A DNA stretch of 64,000 nt from Datnioides undecimradiatus (lineage: Eukaryota > Chordata > Actinopteri > Lobotiformes > Datnioididae), in NCBI GenBank assembly GCA_008933995.1, contig WARS01004319.1, forward strand, positions 177,501-241,500, in the 5' to 3' direction. This document shows positions 12,466 to 25,382 of this stretch, in pieces. Each line of letters begins with the position of its first letter. Position 1 is the stretch's first letter. The translations under genes and the position numbers were made by a program. The notes beneath the pieces are model-generated. The model ran no database searches. It was given only the letters and a program-made list of their open reading frames with translations, and had not been told where the DNA came from.

Positions 12466-13659
12466 CGTGGCTGCTGTTGCTTTAATGTTGGCGTCAGTCT
12501 CACACACACACACACACACGCTGTTTGGATGAAAACAGCTTCGTTATGTTTGTTTTTGTTTGTTTTCTGGACAAACTTGTTTGCTTGTGAGGACGGATGT
12601 TTGTTTTTGTTGCTCGTGTGCTCAGTTCATTCATCAGAGGAGACGCTGCAGCTGAAAACCAGCGCGTGGGTTTGGATCCGGCTCGTGGTTCTGCAGGGAC
12701 CTGGCTGTTTGTCGCCCACTCTGACGCGATGGAGCTGCTGTTTTCTCGTGTTCGTGCATGAATCAACGCAGCTGTTTTGATATTTAGCTGTCAGTATATT
12801 TAACTGGACATACAGGATGTCTCTCCTCTGTTAGCTCCTGAACAGTGGTTTTCTGATGTTTTCACATCAGTGAAAACAGTTTTCAGACTGAAGACCAGGT
12901 GTTTGCGGCTGAAGGCTGATATTTGGGTGAGTTACTGTGTTTACATGAACAAAATATCAATGTTTTTGCTCTTATTCTGAAAAAAGACAGCATTCCTTCA
13001 AAGCTGGTGTATCAAAATGAAGATTTCCTGTTTCCGTGCAGCCAGTGATGAACTGATACGCTGTCCCTCTGTCATTTGTTATCCAACCAGTGGAAAAGTT
13101 CATCATGTGATATCAAAGTCTGTCATAATGTGTGAAAGTAAAGAGCGTGTCTCGTGTGTGCGCCGGCCTTGCACACCGTTGGTTGGTGTATTGTGTGTGT
13201 GTGTGTGTGTGTGTGAGAGACCGTGTGTCGGTGACAGATGGTTGCACCGTTCACCTCGGCTCCACTCACAAACACTGCGCACTGACGACTCGGCCCTCTT
13301 TGTATTCAGCTCATCACTCTGCACTGCAGCAGGACGCCCGCCTGGATCTCAACAGGCTGCACAGTCTCGTGTTGCCGCCGTCACGAGGAAAACACTCCTC
13401 AGTCAGAGTAAAGCGAACAGAAAACAACACAAACATTGGAACTTCCTGTCGTTTAGTCCAGAGTATGACGAGGAGCTCCGAGGAGAAGGTGCTTTCATTA
13501 TAAACAGAAACTAAAAGATGTTTAAATGATATTTGTCTCAGGCACAGACGCTACACAGATTTCACTGTAAAAACAACAGGTTCAGGTGTCGTCATGGAAA
13601 CAAAAATAACACACAACTTCATGATGTAATAAATGAGTGTTTGAGATTTTATAAATTAG

Positions 13660-14110
13660 TATTTGGTGTTTTTGTTTTGTTGTGTTGTCAGGTTGTTGTG
13701 GTGTCAGGTTGCTGTGTTGTTGTCAGGTGGTTGTATTGTTGTGTTATTGTTGGGTTTGTTGTGTTGTTGTCATCAGGATGTTGTCAGATTGTTGTATTGT
13801 TGTCAGACTGTTGTGTTGTTGTCAGGTTGTTGTATTGTCAGGTTGTTGTGTTGTTGTCAGGTTGTTGTGTTGTTGTCAGGTTGTTGTCAGATTGTTGTAT
13901 TGTTGTCAGGTTGTTATGTTGTTGTCAGGTTGTTGTATTGTCAGGTTGTTAGGTTGTTGTCAGGTTGTTGTATTGTTGTCAGGTTGTGTTGTCAGGTTGT
14001 TGTCAGGTTGTTGTTAGGTTGTTGTCAGGTTGTTGTTAGGTTGTGTTGTTGTCAGGTTGTTATGTTGTTGTCAGGTTGTTGTATTGTTGTCAGGTTGTTG
14101 TGTTGTCAGT
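13660..14110. repeat. GTTGTTGTCAG minisatellite
   Basis: About 450 bp are built from an imperfect unit of roughly 11-22 bases alternating CAGGTTGTTGT with TATTGTTGT or GTTGTTGT. The plus strand is almost free of C apart from the CAG step. Long ORFs across it (13533-13952, 13663-14223) are repeat translations rich in Val, Leu and Cys and should not be annotated. Confidence 0.95.
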
Positions 14111-14364
14111 GTTTCCATTCTTTGCTGCATCCTGATGAAGCTCAGAGTCAGTTGACGGCAGCGAGGCTGTTCAGTTCAGTGGCTGAACTCAGAGCTGTTG
14201 AACTGATCGTAGCAGTTTGGTGAAATAAGGGAACGTTTCAGTTGTGAGCTGAACTGAAGCAGGAGGCTGAATCGTCTTCCTGTCTCCGACTTCCTGCTGT
14301 CTCACCTCGACAACGGCCTGATTGCCATAAAAGACGGAGGTGTCAATCATCTCTACACACACAC

Positions 14365-14535
14365 ATTTACCTCTTTGTGCTCCTATCTTTGTGGGGACCC
14401 CGTCAGCCATCACAACTAAACACACACAACTCATTTATAACTAACCTAACCTGAACCTTAAACCCGGGTCTGGACCCTCAAACAGCCAGTGTCAGGTCCT
14501 GCAGTTCAGTCCTCACAAAGCTGCTGGCCCCACAC
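14365..14535. repeat. hairpin-forming interspersed repeat, copy 1
   Basis: The segment opens with ATCTTTGTGGGGACC and closes with AGTCCTCACAAAGCT, which are near inverted complements about 14 bases long. Between them lie AACCTTAA and CTCAAACAGCCAG, both also found in the copy at 25030-25190. The flanks are CA-rich. I recognise this general type of repeat from teleost genomes but cannot give a database name. Confidence 0.6.
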
Positions 14536-14589
14536 ACGTACAGTAGACTCCCAGCTCTCAGACCCCACAAATATGGTATAATAAGACTG

Positions 14590-14814
14590 CACACACACAC
14601 ACACACACCATAACTCATTCACACAAACACACACTCTCTCTCTCTCAGGGCGAGGTGAGCCTGCACTGCCTTCCAATCCTTAAGCTGCTGAATAAATGAG
14701 AAATGAAGGATTATTTCCATAAATCTGCTGCCTCCATGTGCTGATACACACACACACACACACACACACACCAGCAGTGGAACATAAGCAGATTATTTTA
14801 TCAGGCTGTTGTGG

Positions 14815-14846
<32 letters not shown>
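14590..14846. repeat. CA and GT microsatellites
   Basis: CA tracts at about 14591-14608 and 14746-14772 and a GT tract at about 14820-14846. The last two face each other about 50 bp apart and could pair as a cruciform or RNA stem. Confidence 0.9.
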
Positions 14847-16035
14847 GACCGTCGTCTGAGCAGGACTTCAAACCGCAGTTTTCGCCGCAGCGTCCTCGAT
14901 AATATTCACGTCTGAAGCTAAACTCCGATCAGTTCGTCAGAGTCTCTGCTGAGAAAAGGATTTCCACTCGTTTTACCTTCACGCTCTCTTTACCTGTTTG
15001 TCGGCCGGAGCAGCTGTCAGCGTCACGTCTCATCCTCACTCCCTGTGCGAACGCTGCGTCGGGCTGATGCAGAGCAGTTTGCTGCCGACAGGGACAAAGC
15101 TTCGTTTGATGTGAAACTCAAATCAGTGCAGCTCCTGCAGCAGCGTCACCGCTCAAACACTGGAAGCCGCTCTGGGAAACATGCATCTTGTTCAGTTCGG
15201 TCGTTTCAATGTAATAAATAAGATGTGAATTATAAATATAAAGCAGAACAATGCTCAGTGTCATGATAAAGTTTATAAATAAATAAAAATAAAGTGGTTT
15301 CTGCATGAAAGCAGCTTCCTGCGGCGCAGAGTCATATCACTGCAGTCGGCAGAGAAAAGCTCTGTTTTCATTCCACCTTAAAAATTCACTGGATCTGCCG
15401 CCATGTTGGGAAAATCTCAGATCTGCTTCAATAATCAATACTGATCAGTCACGTTTTATTAGTGTGTTCATTTATACCATAAACAACAGTAATGTTATTG
15501 CTGCTTTCAGTGTTTGTAGAGCTCAGTCATCAGGTTTGTGCTGCTACAGACAATGTTTTAGAGTTTTATAGCAGTGGACGACACATCAAACATTTTTTAA
15601 TTTAATACAAAACCATTTTAATAAAGTTTCCTCTAAATTAGTTTCTAGATATTTATGACTTAGATAAGAACCGAGCAGGACAGTGTCTAAGTAAAGCTGA
15701 TACTGATTCTCTAAACAGAGGAATGACTAAATAGATGTTTGGCCTGTATCATACATCCTGTCAGTCAGTTGAACTGAAACCAGTATTATGTTTGTCATAA
15801 ACTACATATATGAGATAAATGGCCTCAGCGTGAAACGAGCACTTTAACGATCAAAGTGACATCATCTAATCGTCTAATCGATCGAGTCCTTCGTCAAAGT
15901 GAACAGTCGAAGGCGGCTCCGTTAAAAACATAGATCCTTTATTAAAAGAACACATGCTGCTACAGATGTTGATAGAAACAGCTGCTGTCTGTCGTCCACA
16001 CTGTAGGAAAGTTACAGTAAGAGTAAGATTGACTG

Positions 16036-16037
<2 letters not shown>

Positions 16038-16085
<48 letters not shown>

Positions 16086-16207
16086 GGGGGGGGGGGGGGT
16101 CACATCTTCTCCTCCATCTCCACAGGAATACAAAACCACATGACGTCCTCACACAGGAGACCAGGACGGGCTCAACAGCGCACTTTAGGAATAACAATAA
16201 CAATAAT

Positions 16208-16254
<47 letters not shown>

Positions 16255-16333
16255 CGGCTCCTTCAGTCCCTCAGTGAGCAGTCTGAATACAGTTGCAGTG
16301 GTTTTGGGTTTTCGAACACACACACACACACGT
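16038..16333. repeat. long GT tracts and G homopolymer
   Basis: A GT tract of about 47 bp (16039-16085) runs into TT plus a run of about 14 G. A second GT tract spans about 16208-16253, and a CA tract about 16316-16332. The overlapping ORFs are artefacts. Confidence 0.95.
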
Positions 16334-19300
16334 CACACTGGTTTTTTTGTTTTTTTGCTCGTTGAGTTTTGTTCGTTTGATCGGAGGCCGACCGTCCCTT
16401 TGCTGAAAGGTTCGTAACAAGAAAAATGTTTCCACAAACAAAAGGGGAGGGGGGGGCAAATAAAAACAAACAGTAGCTGTTGTGACCCAAACACACCGAA
16501 GACACAGATGAATAACGGTGTTTAAATACTGTGATGACTCTGCTGAGGCACTGGACGCTTCAGGGGGACGGGGCTCTGGACTCAACACTTCACGTTTCTT
16601 TAAGATCACTGTGCAGCAGGGACTGTTTGGATGTAACCGCTCGGCCTCCTTTGGCTCAGCTGGTGTGTTTGTAGACTAGAGGCCAGAAGCAGAGGTGTGT
16701 GTCATCAACTGTTCAAATGACCAATGAGATTTAAGATCTTTGTGTCCGGTGAGTTTCAGGCCCCAGCACAGTTTACGATAAGCTCAGGGCTCGGATGAAA
16801 CGTGATATCAGCACTTTGGAAAACAAACCGAAGGCCAGTGAAGAACGAAGAAACACCTGCTGCGGCTTCGAGGTGTTTGCTTCGCCTTCAACGAATTCAT
16901 TCAAAATGATAAAAGTACAATCGATGAATCAAACCCAGATGTTTCCGACGCAACAGACTCGAGAAAATCAAACCACAAACTCATAAAAAACAGAAAACAT
17001 TCAGTCAGATGAACCGTCCAGCACTGAGGTCCGGACGGGCGCTGGAAACAGATTTCAGCTGCTACACGGACTTTGAGTGCGTCAGGCTGTGTCTGACTCC
17101 GGGCACAGTTTCAGGTAGTTGGTCACTGTTGTTGGGTGAAGCCTCGTTTCTCTTTGAATCCAGAGTTTTTCTCTTTTTTTGCACATGAAGGAATCTGAGT
17201 CTGTTTGTATATTTCCAGAAATTCACGGATATGTGTCGTCTCTCCTGAAAGATGCTCTGCGGGTTTGTTTCTTCGTCTGTGTGATTACCCACAGCGTCGC
17301 AGTCAGACAGGATTGTAAAGTCAAAGCAGCGTTGTGCTTCTGTCCGTTCGTCTGCTGACGAACATCGACGCTCCGCCTTCGGTATGAACGAGCTGGTTGG
17401 TTTGTGCCAGAGCTGGAGACCTGACTGATGGGATCTCCGTCTCCCGCTGTGCTACGCTCCACCGCGGGCCGAGCGTCGGGGATATGGGAAATGTTCTGCT
17501 TTGCTCTCACAGCACCTTGAATAATCAGCAGTGATGGCTCCGGCTGGATCCACAGGGAAAGTTGGGTTTTCTGTCTGATCTGACACGACTCTGGATGATC
17601 CAGATTTATTTGTGCAGAGGGTTTGAAATGTTTTCTAGATCGAGCCACAAACTCCGTCCTCCTCCGTCGTTTGAACTGTGGAAGACCAGGATCTGAGTTT
17701 TTTTTTGATAACCTGCTCTCTTATTACAGCGTGTGCATAGCTTGTTGGTGAAACTCAAAGCTCGGATTAAATGTTGGCAGCGAACACGCACTTCAAACAT
17801 TCAAAGAAAAGTCACAAAACAATCGAACGACGACGATAAACAATCTGTAACAGATCCTCCTGCTGATGACTGATGTTTGCTAAAACAACAAAGGGAAGCG
17901 CGGCTGCTCGTGTTTTATCCCTACGCTTCGCTCGTATCCAAGATCATCAACTTGAAGCTGCACCGGGCAGGATCATAAAGTGGCTGCAGGAAACAAGTTG
18001 CCGACACAATTAAAGGCCCCCTGTGGTTGTTTTTGTTTACTTTAACCGTTCCTCACCAGAGGACATTTTGTTTACGCCCATGTTTGCTTTCAGTCTTCCT
18101 GCTCTTGTTGGTTTCTTGGCCTCTGACAACAAACCAAACAAAACACTGTGAACTTCAGGCCCACTGATCTACAGTCACAGTACGGACTCTGACTTCTCTA
18201 GACTGCACACAAAGATGGCTGACGTGACAGCTCCTCAATAATGAAGCCTAAATGTCTTGATCGCCCCCTGGTGGCTGGCTGCAGTACAGCTCATTAAGGA
18301 GGGAGGAAGTGGCGACGTGTCGGCCGTCTTTACATGTTTTCTCTGCCTGGTACAGCTTCATTTGAACAAAGATGATCTTTGCGGACGATTTTGGGAAAAA
18401 CACCATTTTTCTTCAGGTTGATCCTTCAGATGAAAACTACAGAGGTCAGCTGCTGTTTGTTGAGTTTCCTGAAGGCAGTTTCATCAGTTCCTAAAGAAAC
18501 AAAGCTTTAAAGAGAATCTAATCTGAATCAGAACTCCTGTCTTCTTCTCTGAGAACAGAGGAGTGGACGGCTGGGCTTGTTCTGATAAAACTGACTTCTA
18601 TGGCTCTCAGTCTGAAGCTTCGATACATTCTGTGGAGACAACGAACACGAACGAACAGCGATGCAGATACATATTTACTGTAAGAACTGAGCTGATGTCA
18701 GGTTTGTTCAGGTGAACACTGATGGGTCTCTGGCTTTGATATGTGATATTCTGCCTTCACATCAGGTTACAGTCATCAGTATCAAACTGGACGCGAGTGA
18801 CGTGAGATTTCAAGCCTCTCGGCTGTGATTCATCGAAGGCCTCAACAGGAGAATCCAAGAAACCAATCGAATCAAAGCTTGATTGGGTTTTTTGGACCAT
18901 CCTTATGATACATCGCGCGACAGGAGCGTGAGACAGCGCATACAGTACTGAACGGACTCTCATAGGTCACTTGGTACCGAAGCTTCACCGAGCGAAAGCC
19001 TGATTGATGGAGCTGCTCCGAGGGCTTTCGCTGATTCTTGACTCTTTTGTTTGGCTCCTACAAACAACTGAAAGACTGCACCAACACTGAGTTTTAAAGT
19101 CGTCAAACTAAAGCACAGCTGATCTGTGCCCTCGTGCTGGTGTCCTTCAAAAAACAAAAAGCGGGTCATCAGAGATCAAAGCATGACAACTTCAGAACAG
19201 AAAAGTATTTTTGTGACCAGACGATCATCTCAGAGCCCTCGAAGGTCCCGACTGCTGTTAATATCTGAGTGTTACATCCCTCTGTGTTTGCTGCTGCATC

Positions 19301-20647
19301 ATCTCAACCTTCTGTGATGTTTCTTTCATTTCTGATGCATTTACTTTTCTAACACATGTGCGACCACAAGTTATTAAAGGGATGACAAAGCATAGAGAAA
19401 CCAAAGTTACACAGAATTATGTGTTTTCTGATATTTATGTGAATATTTGCTTTGTGCTTATGCGCCACAGTTGATGCTTTCACCTCCTCAGGCCTGTAAA
19501 ACCCACTGGTTTGGATCAGCGGCTCCATGTGGGCATGAGATCTCTGAACGGTTCAACCAAAGTCTGACTTTTCCTCTGCAGATTGTTTCAGCTGAAGGAC
19601 TTTCAGAGGCCTGAAGGGGTCAGAGTATCCAGTGGTGCGTGAGCAAACAGGCACAACGCAGTTCTGATTAGTAAAGAGCCTTTGTCGTCCCTTTAGTGAC
19701 GTATGTGAAAACTTCCTGCGACTGAAGCTGAACTCCAATCAGACCCAGATGTTTTTCTTAAAGCTGCAGAATAAATAAGAATAGAAACGACTTTGGTTAA
19801 ATAACGATGTGGACTAACCAACAGTTCAGTCGTCTGCCTGCTCTTTTTGTCCCGAGGAAGAAAATCAGCAGGTGAATTCCTGGATTTTCTTCATATTCAG
19901 CATCAGATTCTGGGACTTCAGCTTTAGATCGAGTCCTTCCAGTTTCAGAAAGCTCGCTCTGACATGAAGTCGTGTTTCTGTGTGCAGTTACGTATCAAAA
20001 GAGGGCAGACGAGGAGGAGAACTGGTGCAGGAGGTTTGCCGCAGTGCTCTAATGATCCTTCTGTGATCTCCTGCAGTGAGTCCTCTCTCTACATCACTCC
20101 CTCTCTCCTCTCCTTCCTCCTTTTATCCTTCCTTCTCCTCCCTATCGACTCACCGTCTTTGATTTCTCTGCACGCTGTACTGAGCGTCCTCTCCTTATTC
20201 CTCACTCGTCCACTCTGATCAATAGACTCTGCGCGTGGAAGTCGACTTCGTGTTTAAACTGATGTTGGTTCAGGAAAAGGTTTGGGAAAAGTCGACGTGT
20301 ACCTGAAACTTTCAGATGAGGAGGCCTCTCTGAAGATGAGGCCACGCCCACTGTCATCGCTACCGATGATCATTTTATACAATAGCGAGCCAAACGCACC
20401 TCAGAGTGAATCTGTGTTCGACCTGTCAGTCTCTGAGACGATGGTCACAGAAATACTCGGATACATGTGGGATTTGTTCCTGCCGGCTGATTGAAACGAT
20501 CGAAATCTAGAAGTAAACTGGTGAAACGTCTTCTGGAGTTGTGCTACGTCAGCGCTTCAGTCACATGACCTGACGTTCGTCCTTTGAGAAGCTCTTGTGG
20601 CTCTGCTCCGACTCCTCGTTTGTGTCAGATCCAGCTGCTCCTGACTC

Positions 20648-20784
20648 TGGTGGCAGGTGGGGGCTCCTGGACCAGGATCACGGTGGCAGGTGGGGGCTCC
20701 TGAACCAGGATCGGGGTGGCAGGTGGGGGCTCCTGGACCAGGATCGGGGTGGCAGGTGGGGGCTCCTGGACCAGGATGATGGTG
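20648..20784. repeat. 33-bp tandem repeat, four copies
   Basis: The unit begins GGTGGCAGGTGGGGGCTCCT and continues GGACCAGGATCNN. About four copies are nearly identical. The unit is a multiple of three, so frames stay open on both strands (plus: GGRWGLLDQDR; minus: a Pro/Gly-rich repeat), which explains the ORFs at 20595-20825 and 20557-20931. It sits just 3' of the VASH2 stop, in the probable 3' UTR. Confidence 0.9.
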
Positions 20785-20834
20785 GCCGAGGAGGCCGGAC
20801 GGATTGCTGGATGCTTGGGAGGTGAGGCGGGGGA

Positions 20835-23322
20835 TCAGATGCGGATCTGGTAGCCATCGTTCAGAGTGCTGAGCTCCGGGGGTTTCCTCTCCACCGAGGC
20901 CGGCCTGGCAGTCGGACAGAGAGCAGATCAACGGTCAGTTCACACTGTGTGCGCTGTGTTTCTGCCTGTTTGTTACACAGAAGAACCAAACTCTCACATA
21001 TCCTCCAAACTAACGTGTATTTGCTCTATTTGGTTTATAAAATACCAGAAACCTTCTAATATCTTTACTCCGACGTCTTCCTGAATCACTTTTTCCTGGT
21101 TTGTCAGAGGAAACTGTGAAAAAGTCACAGATATTCAGTTTAATCTGACAGGAAACAACAAAAACAGGATCTTGTGTGATCTCACGAATCCAGCCGCGTC
21201 ACTTTCTCAACATCTCTCAACCTCTAAAATGTTTTTTGTCAGTCTGCTGTTTCCAAGGTCACGAGTGAAGCAGCGGGCTCAGGTCTGTAAATGAAAACCG
21301 CTTCCTGTCTGTAGATTCTGTGCAGAGCGTTGAATGCAAATCAAACAGTCTGTTTGCCTCAGACCTCTGCAGTGAACCCTTTTCAAGAGGAGGACGAGCA
21401 AAACAGAGGTGAAGACGATGGAAAACGAGAGTGTTTCTGAGCAAACGGGTCTAGATGCCAGGAAGTCATCAGATTTAATCCTCCGGGCTCGCTCTGCTCT
21501 TCCTCTCCTCACTCACTCTTTTCTTTATCCTCTTTCATTTCTTCTGTGGTTTCTGCTTAGTGCCACACTTTGAAGCCCTCTGACACATCAAGGGGAAATG
21601 TTATGTGTTGCAGTTAAATGTGTTGAACCTGTGTTCCTCCTCTTTTCTCTCTCTCTGTCCCTCTTTCCACCCTCTCCTCTCTCCTGCTGTATTCTCACAT
21701 TTGTCCTTTGCTTTGTCTCCTCTTTCCCTAAACCTCCCCTTTATCCTCTTCTTGTCAACCAGCTTAACCCGGGAATTAACTAACATTCAAATCAGTTTGA
21801 GCTTGGACGCTTGTTTTGTTTCTGTGTTTCCTTCTGTGTGCAGGAGGCAGAGCACATCGCAGCCTCCTGGCACATCTTAACTCACGCTGCTAAAATAACT
21901 GCGTGTCCGCGCTCTGGGCTGTTTAAGGCGGCGGCGCATTGTGGCTCTGTCGACGCTGGAGTCGTCTCTCTGAAGTGGCAACACGTTGTTAAGTGTGTAA
22001 GTGCTCTGCTGATAACAGTAATAGCTTTTTAAGTGCCACATTCGAGCAGCTTCAAGGGGCTGCGTCCTGATCGTCTAAACCGTTTCTCTGCACTGATGAT
22101 GAGGCTGCTGCAGAGTCAAACAGTGAGTTTAGCTGACGCCTGGAGGAAAGAGAAGCACATTTATGGAAACAGGGAAACGTTTTCCACAGGACGCAGCTCG
22201 TTTGACTCCAGAGGAAGAACAACCTCAAGCTCTCGTGCTTCTGTTGATCTGCAGCTCACTGTGAGGAGCCTGGGCTGTCACCTCCTCGCTGAACATCACA
22301 CGGATCAAGGTTCAGAGTTTGGCTCGACGGCACTTCGGCAGAACATAAGTACTGATGACAGGAAGGCTGGGGGCTGCTGCGGGGCTCTGAACCTGGGACT
22401 GGATTCACACAGTTTCAATTCATAGATTCACAAACCGCTGCAACAACACGCGCAGGTTTGTGTTAACGTTGGAGGTTAAAGTCTCATCGTCCTGATGACA
22501 GCGTACGAAGTTTGTAACACAGGAGGGTTTGACCGTTTCAGTCAGTCCTCAGACAGGTTTCTCTCATCAGAGACTTTCACTGCTGAACACCAGGGGGCGG
22601 CGTGGTCAGCAGCTGTGAGCAGGTTTGAGACTCTTCTAAACTGAACCACTGTTTTCTTTCTCTCGTTGGTTTCAAACTGTTTTTCTGTTTTCCTCGCTGA
22701 AACACGCGACTGTGACCACGATTTGGTTTGTGTTGTCCTGCTGTTCCGCAGATCTTCCCAACACTTTTCAGACTTAGACCATGTGAACAACCTGTAATAA
22801 TGTGTGCACCGCTTATAAATATAACACAAAAACTCTAAGTCTTTATTAGCTAATCAGCTATTAGCTGATTATTTTCTGTTCACTGCCTTTTGTACTGAAA
22901 AGTCCAGGCTGACGTCGTCCACAAATGTTCAGGCACGAGCTGCAAAACCGTATCTCGCCTTTGATTTATTGCCTACAACATTATTGAAAGGAAATAAATA
23001 AGTGAATTTAAACTTTGACAGTCAAGATACGACGCTTTGATTCGTGTTACGTTTTCATTTTCCATATTAAATTTCATTTGGTGAGTCGTTGTGGTTAATG
23101 GTCTAACGAGTGTCTCGGCTCTGCTTCGTTTGACAGAGATGATCTGATTTTACGTGACAGAAACAGATGAAATGGAAAAACGTGTTTGTTTTCCTGTTTT
23201 TAACTGAAAACACGCACACGTCTGCATATTTACAGTTAATCCTGCTGCAGCTTCTCACAGGAAAGGGCAGCGCCGTGCCACGTCAAATGGCAACACCGGG
23301 AATGTCACTAATTCTGGTGCAG

Positions 23323-23362
<40 letters not shown>

Positions 23363-23734
23363 TGGTGACTCTGCAGTACGGCTGGGTTGCAGCTGTTGTC
23401 CAAGTCAGATTGTGTTACATCCCAACACACAGCTGACAGCACGCAAACACACTCAGCGTCCTGCATGTGTGTGTGTGTGTGTGTGTGTCTCCCTGAGTTG
23501 GCCTGCTGAGCCTGGTTTTAAGAGCTGCTAACCCCGGGAGAGTTTCATCCACCCAGGTTTCTGTCTGTCAGGAATGATCCAGACAGGATCTTCAGTCATG
23601 TTCTTCAGTGTCTGTGTGGTGGCCACGGAGCAGAACACATCTCCTGATCTGGTTTTATGTTCTCTTTAGCTCTGAGTGTGGATGAGTGTTTAGTTCGCAG
23701 CTCTTATACGCTGCGTCTCAGTCACTCTGCTGCT

Positions 23735-23772
<38 letters not shown>

Positions 23773-24071
23773 GATGATAATACAGAGTGTCAGCTGAACA
23801 GAACAAGGACTCATCTGCCTGGTGATAATGCTGAGCTGTCAGCAACAAAACTGACACACACACACACACACACCACTTCAGAGCTAACCTCCCCTTGACC
23901 TGAAGAGCGCAGCCATGGAGAGAAAGTGAGAGGAGAAGGGAGGGGAGGAAGGGAGGAAGGAAGGAAAGAGGGAGGGGACACACAAGGTTTGATAAAAACC
24001 AGCATCCACCATGAAGAAGCTCGTTCCTTTGAGTCTCTGAAGCTGCTTAAACAGTGAAAACACTCTGAAGA

Positions 24072-24127
<56 letters not shown>

Positions 24128-25191
24128 ATCTGTTCCAAGTTTCCTGTCCCGAGGCGGGAAACAGACAAGCAGTGGAAAACACTCACGATTTGTCTCTGCG
24201 GGGTGTGAAGCGTCGCTGGGGACTGGTCTGCCGTCGCCGTGGTGATAGGGATTTCCCCCGGCTCCGCTCTTTGATTGGTGACTGGGCGCTGGAGGATTTA
24301 AGGATCTGACAAGAGAGAAATCACACAACCAAAAATCACCACTGCTGCCATAATTCACACACTGACCAGTATCAATCAGTGGCTTCTGTTGATAACGAGC
24401 AAAACCAACTCTGAGCCTTTCAGCCTGTTTTAGCCCTTTGTTTCATTTTTTAACAAATTAACTGCATGGTTCAAACCAGAAACACATTCATGTCATCAGT
24501 CACCCAGAGCAGCTGTTAAAGGACGGGACACATGCTGCTTCTCTGGTTACACCCTGCTGCGCCCTCACTGAGGGCCACTGAACTCCCTCGAGGCTTTTCA
24601 ATGCACAGAAATGATGCCTGCGTGACGCCGACGACCGCCGCCGCTGTTCAGCTGCAGGGCACGAAGTGAGAGCGTGATGGATGAGGCCACAGGAAAACAA
24701 TCCGACGGCGTGCGTGCGTGTGTGTGTCTGATGGGTTATTCCTTTTTAAAAATCTCCCTCAATCTCCAGGAACTTCTGAGACACATGAATCGTGCAGAGA
24801 GTACGAGCTGAAGCTAAAAATGAGGCGTCTGGTGTGTGTGACCTGTGTGTTAAACAGCAAACCGAAGCCGTCATTAGCAGCTCAGCGGGAGAAGAAGACT
24901 GCAGGACGAACACGGATGGCAAGTTTTCCAGGAAAAGGCAAAAGCCAGGAAGTGGCTCATACTCCACAGCTGGTCATGTTCGTCATGTGGTTCTGATAGA
25001 TCTATGGGTGTGTGTGTGTGTGTGTGTATCTATACTTGTGAGGACTGTCCGTGCCTTGCATTCCATAACATAACCCTGTGGTTAACCTTAAGGCTGAAAC
25101 CATGTTTTAACACTCAAACAGCCAGAGAGCAACAAACAAAATGACCTCACTGTCCATGTCTGAAACTCCTCTGGGTCCTCATAAAGACAGG

Positions 25192-25232
<41 letters not shown>

Positions 25233-25348
25233 AGGTCTATAATAAACATTCTCTGGAGGACTGCAGAGATTATAACAAAGTCTCACAAACCACCACACAG
25301 CTGACTTGAGTCTGCTTGTGTGTCTGTGTTTTCATGTGCATGTGCGTG

Positions 25349-25382
<34 letters not shown>

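Larger units (their letters stand above)
15938..20834 (-). other. VASH2: probable long VASH2 3' UTR
   Basis: Downstream of the VASH2 stop (20835) no minus-strand or plus-strand exon is supported for almost 5 kb. A minus-strand AATAAA (TTTATT at 15938-15943) would end a very long 3' UTR. In transcript sense this stretch contains two long CA tracts (16039-16085, 16209-16253), a C run (plus-strand G run at 16086-16099) and a 33-bp tandem repeat. An earlier poly(A) site is equally possible. The assignment rests on orientation and absence of other genes. Confidence 0.35.

Noticed and set aside
13533-14223. Long ORFs of 139, 186 and 111 codons
   Set aside because: They are the GTTGTTGTCAG minisatellite read in three frames.
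20557-20931. 124-codon Pro/Gly-rich minus-strand ORF
   Set aside because: It reads the 33-bp tandem repeat and the VASH2 last exon out of frame.
22033-22425. 130-codon plus-strand ORF
   Set aside because: No family resemblance, no splice context, and it lies in a VASH2 intron.
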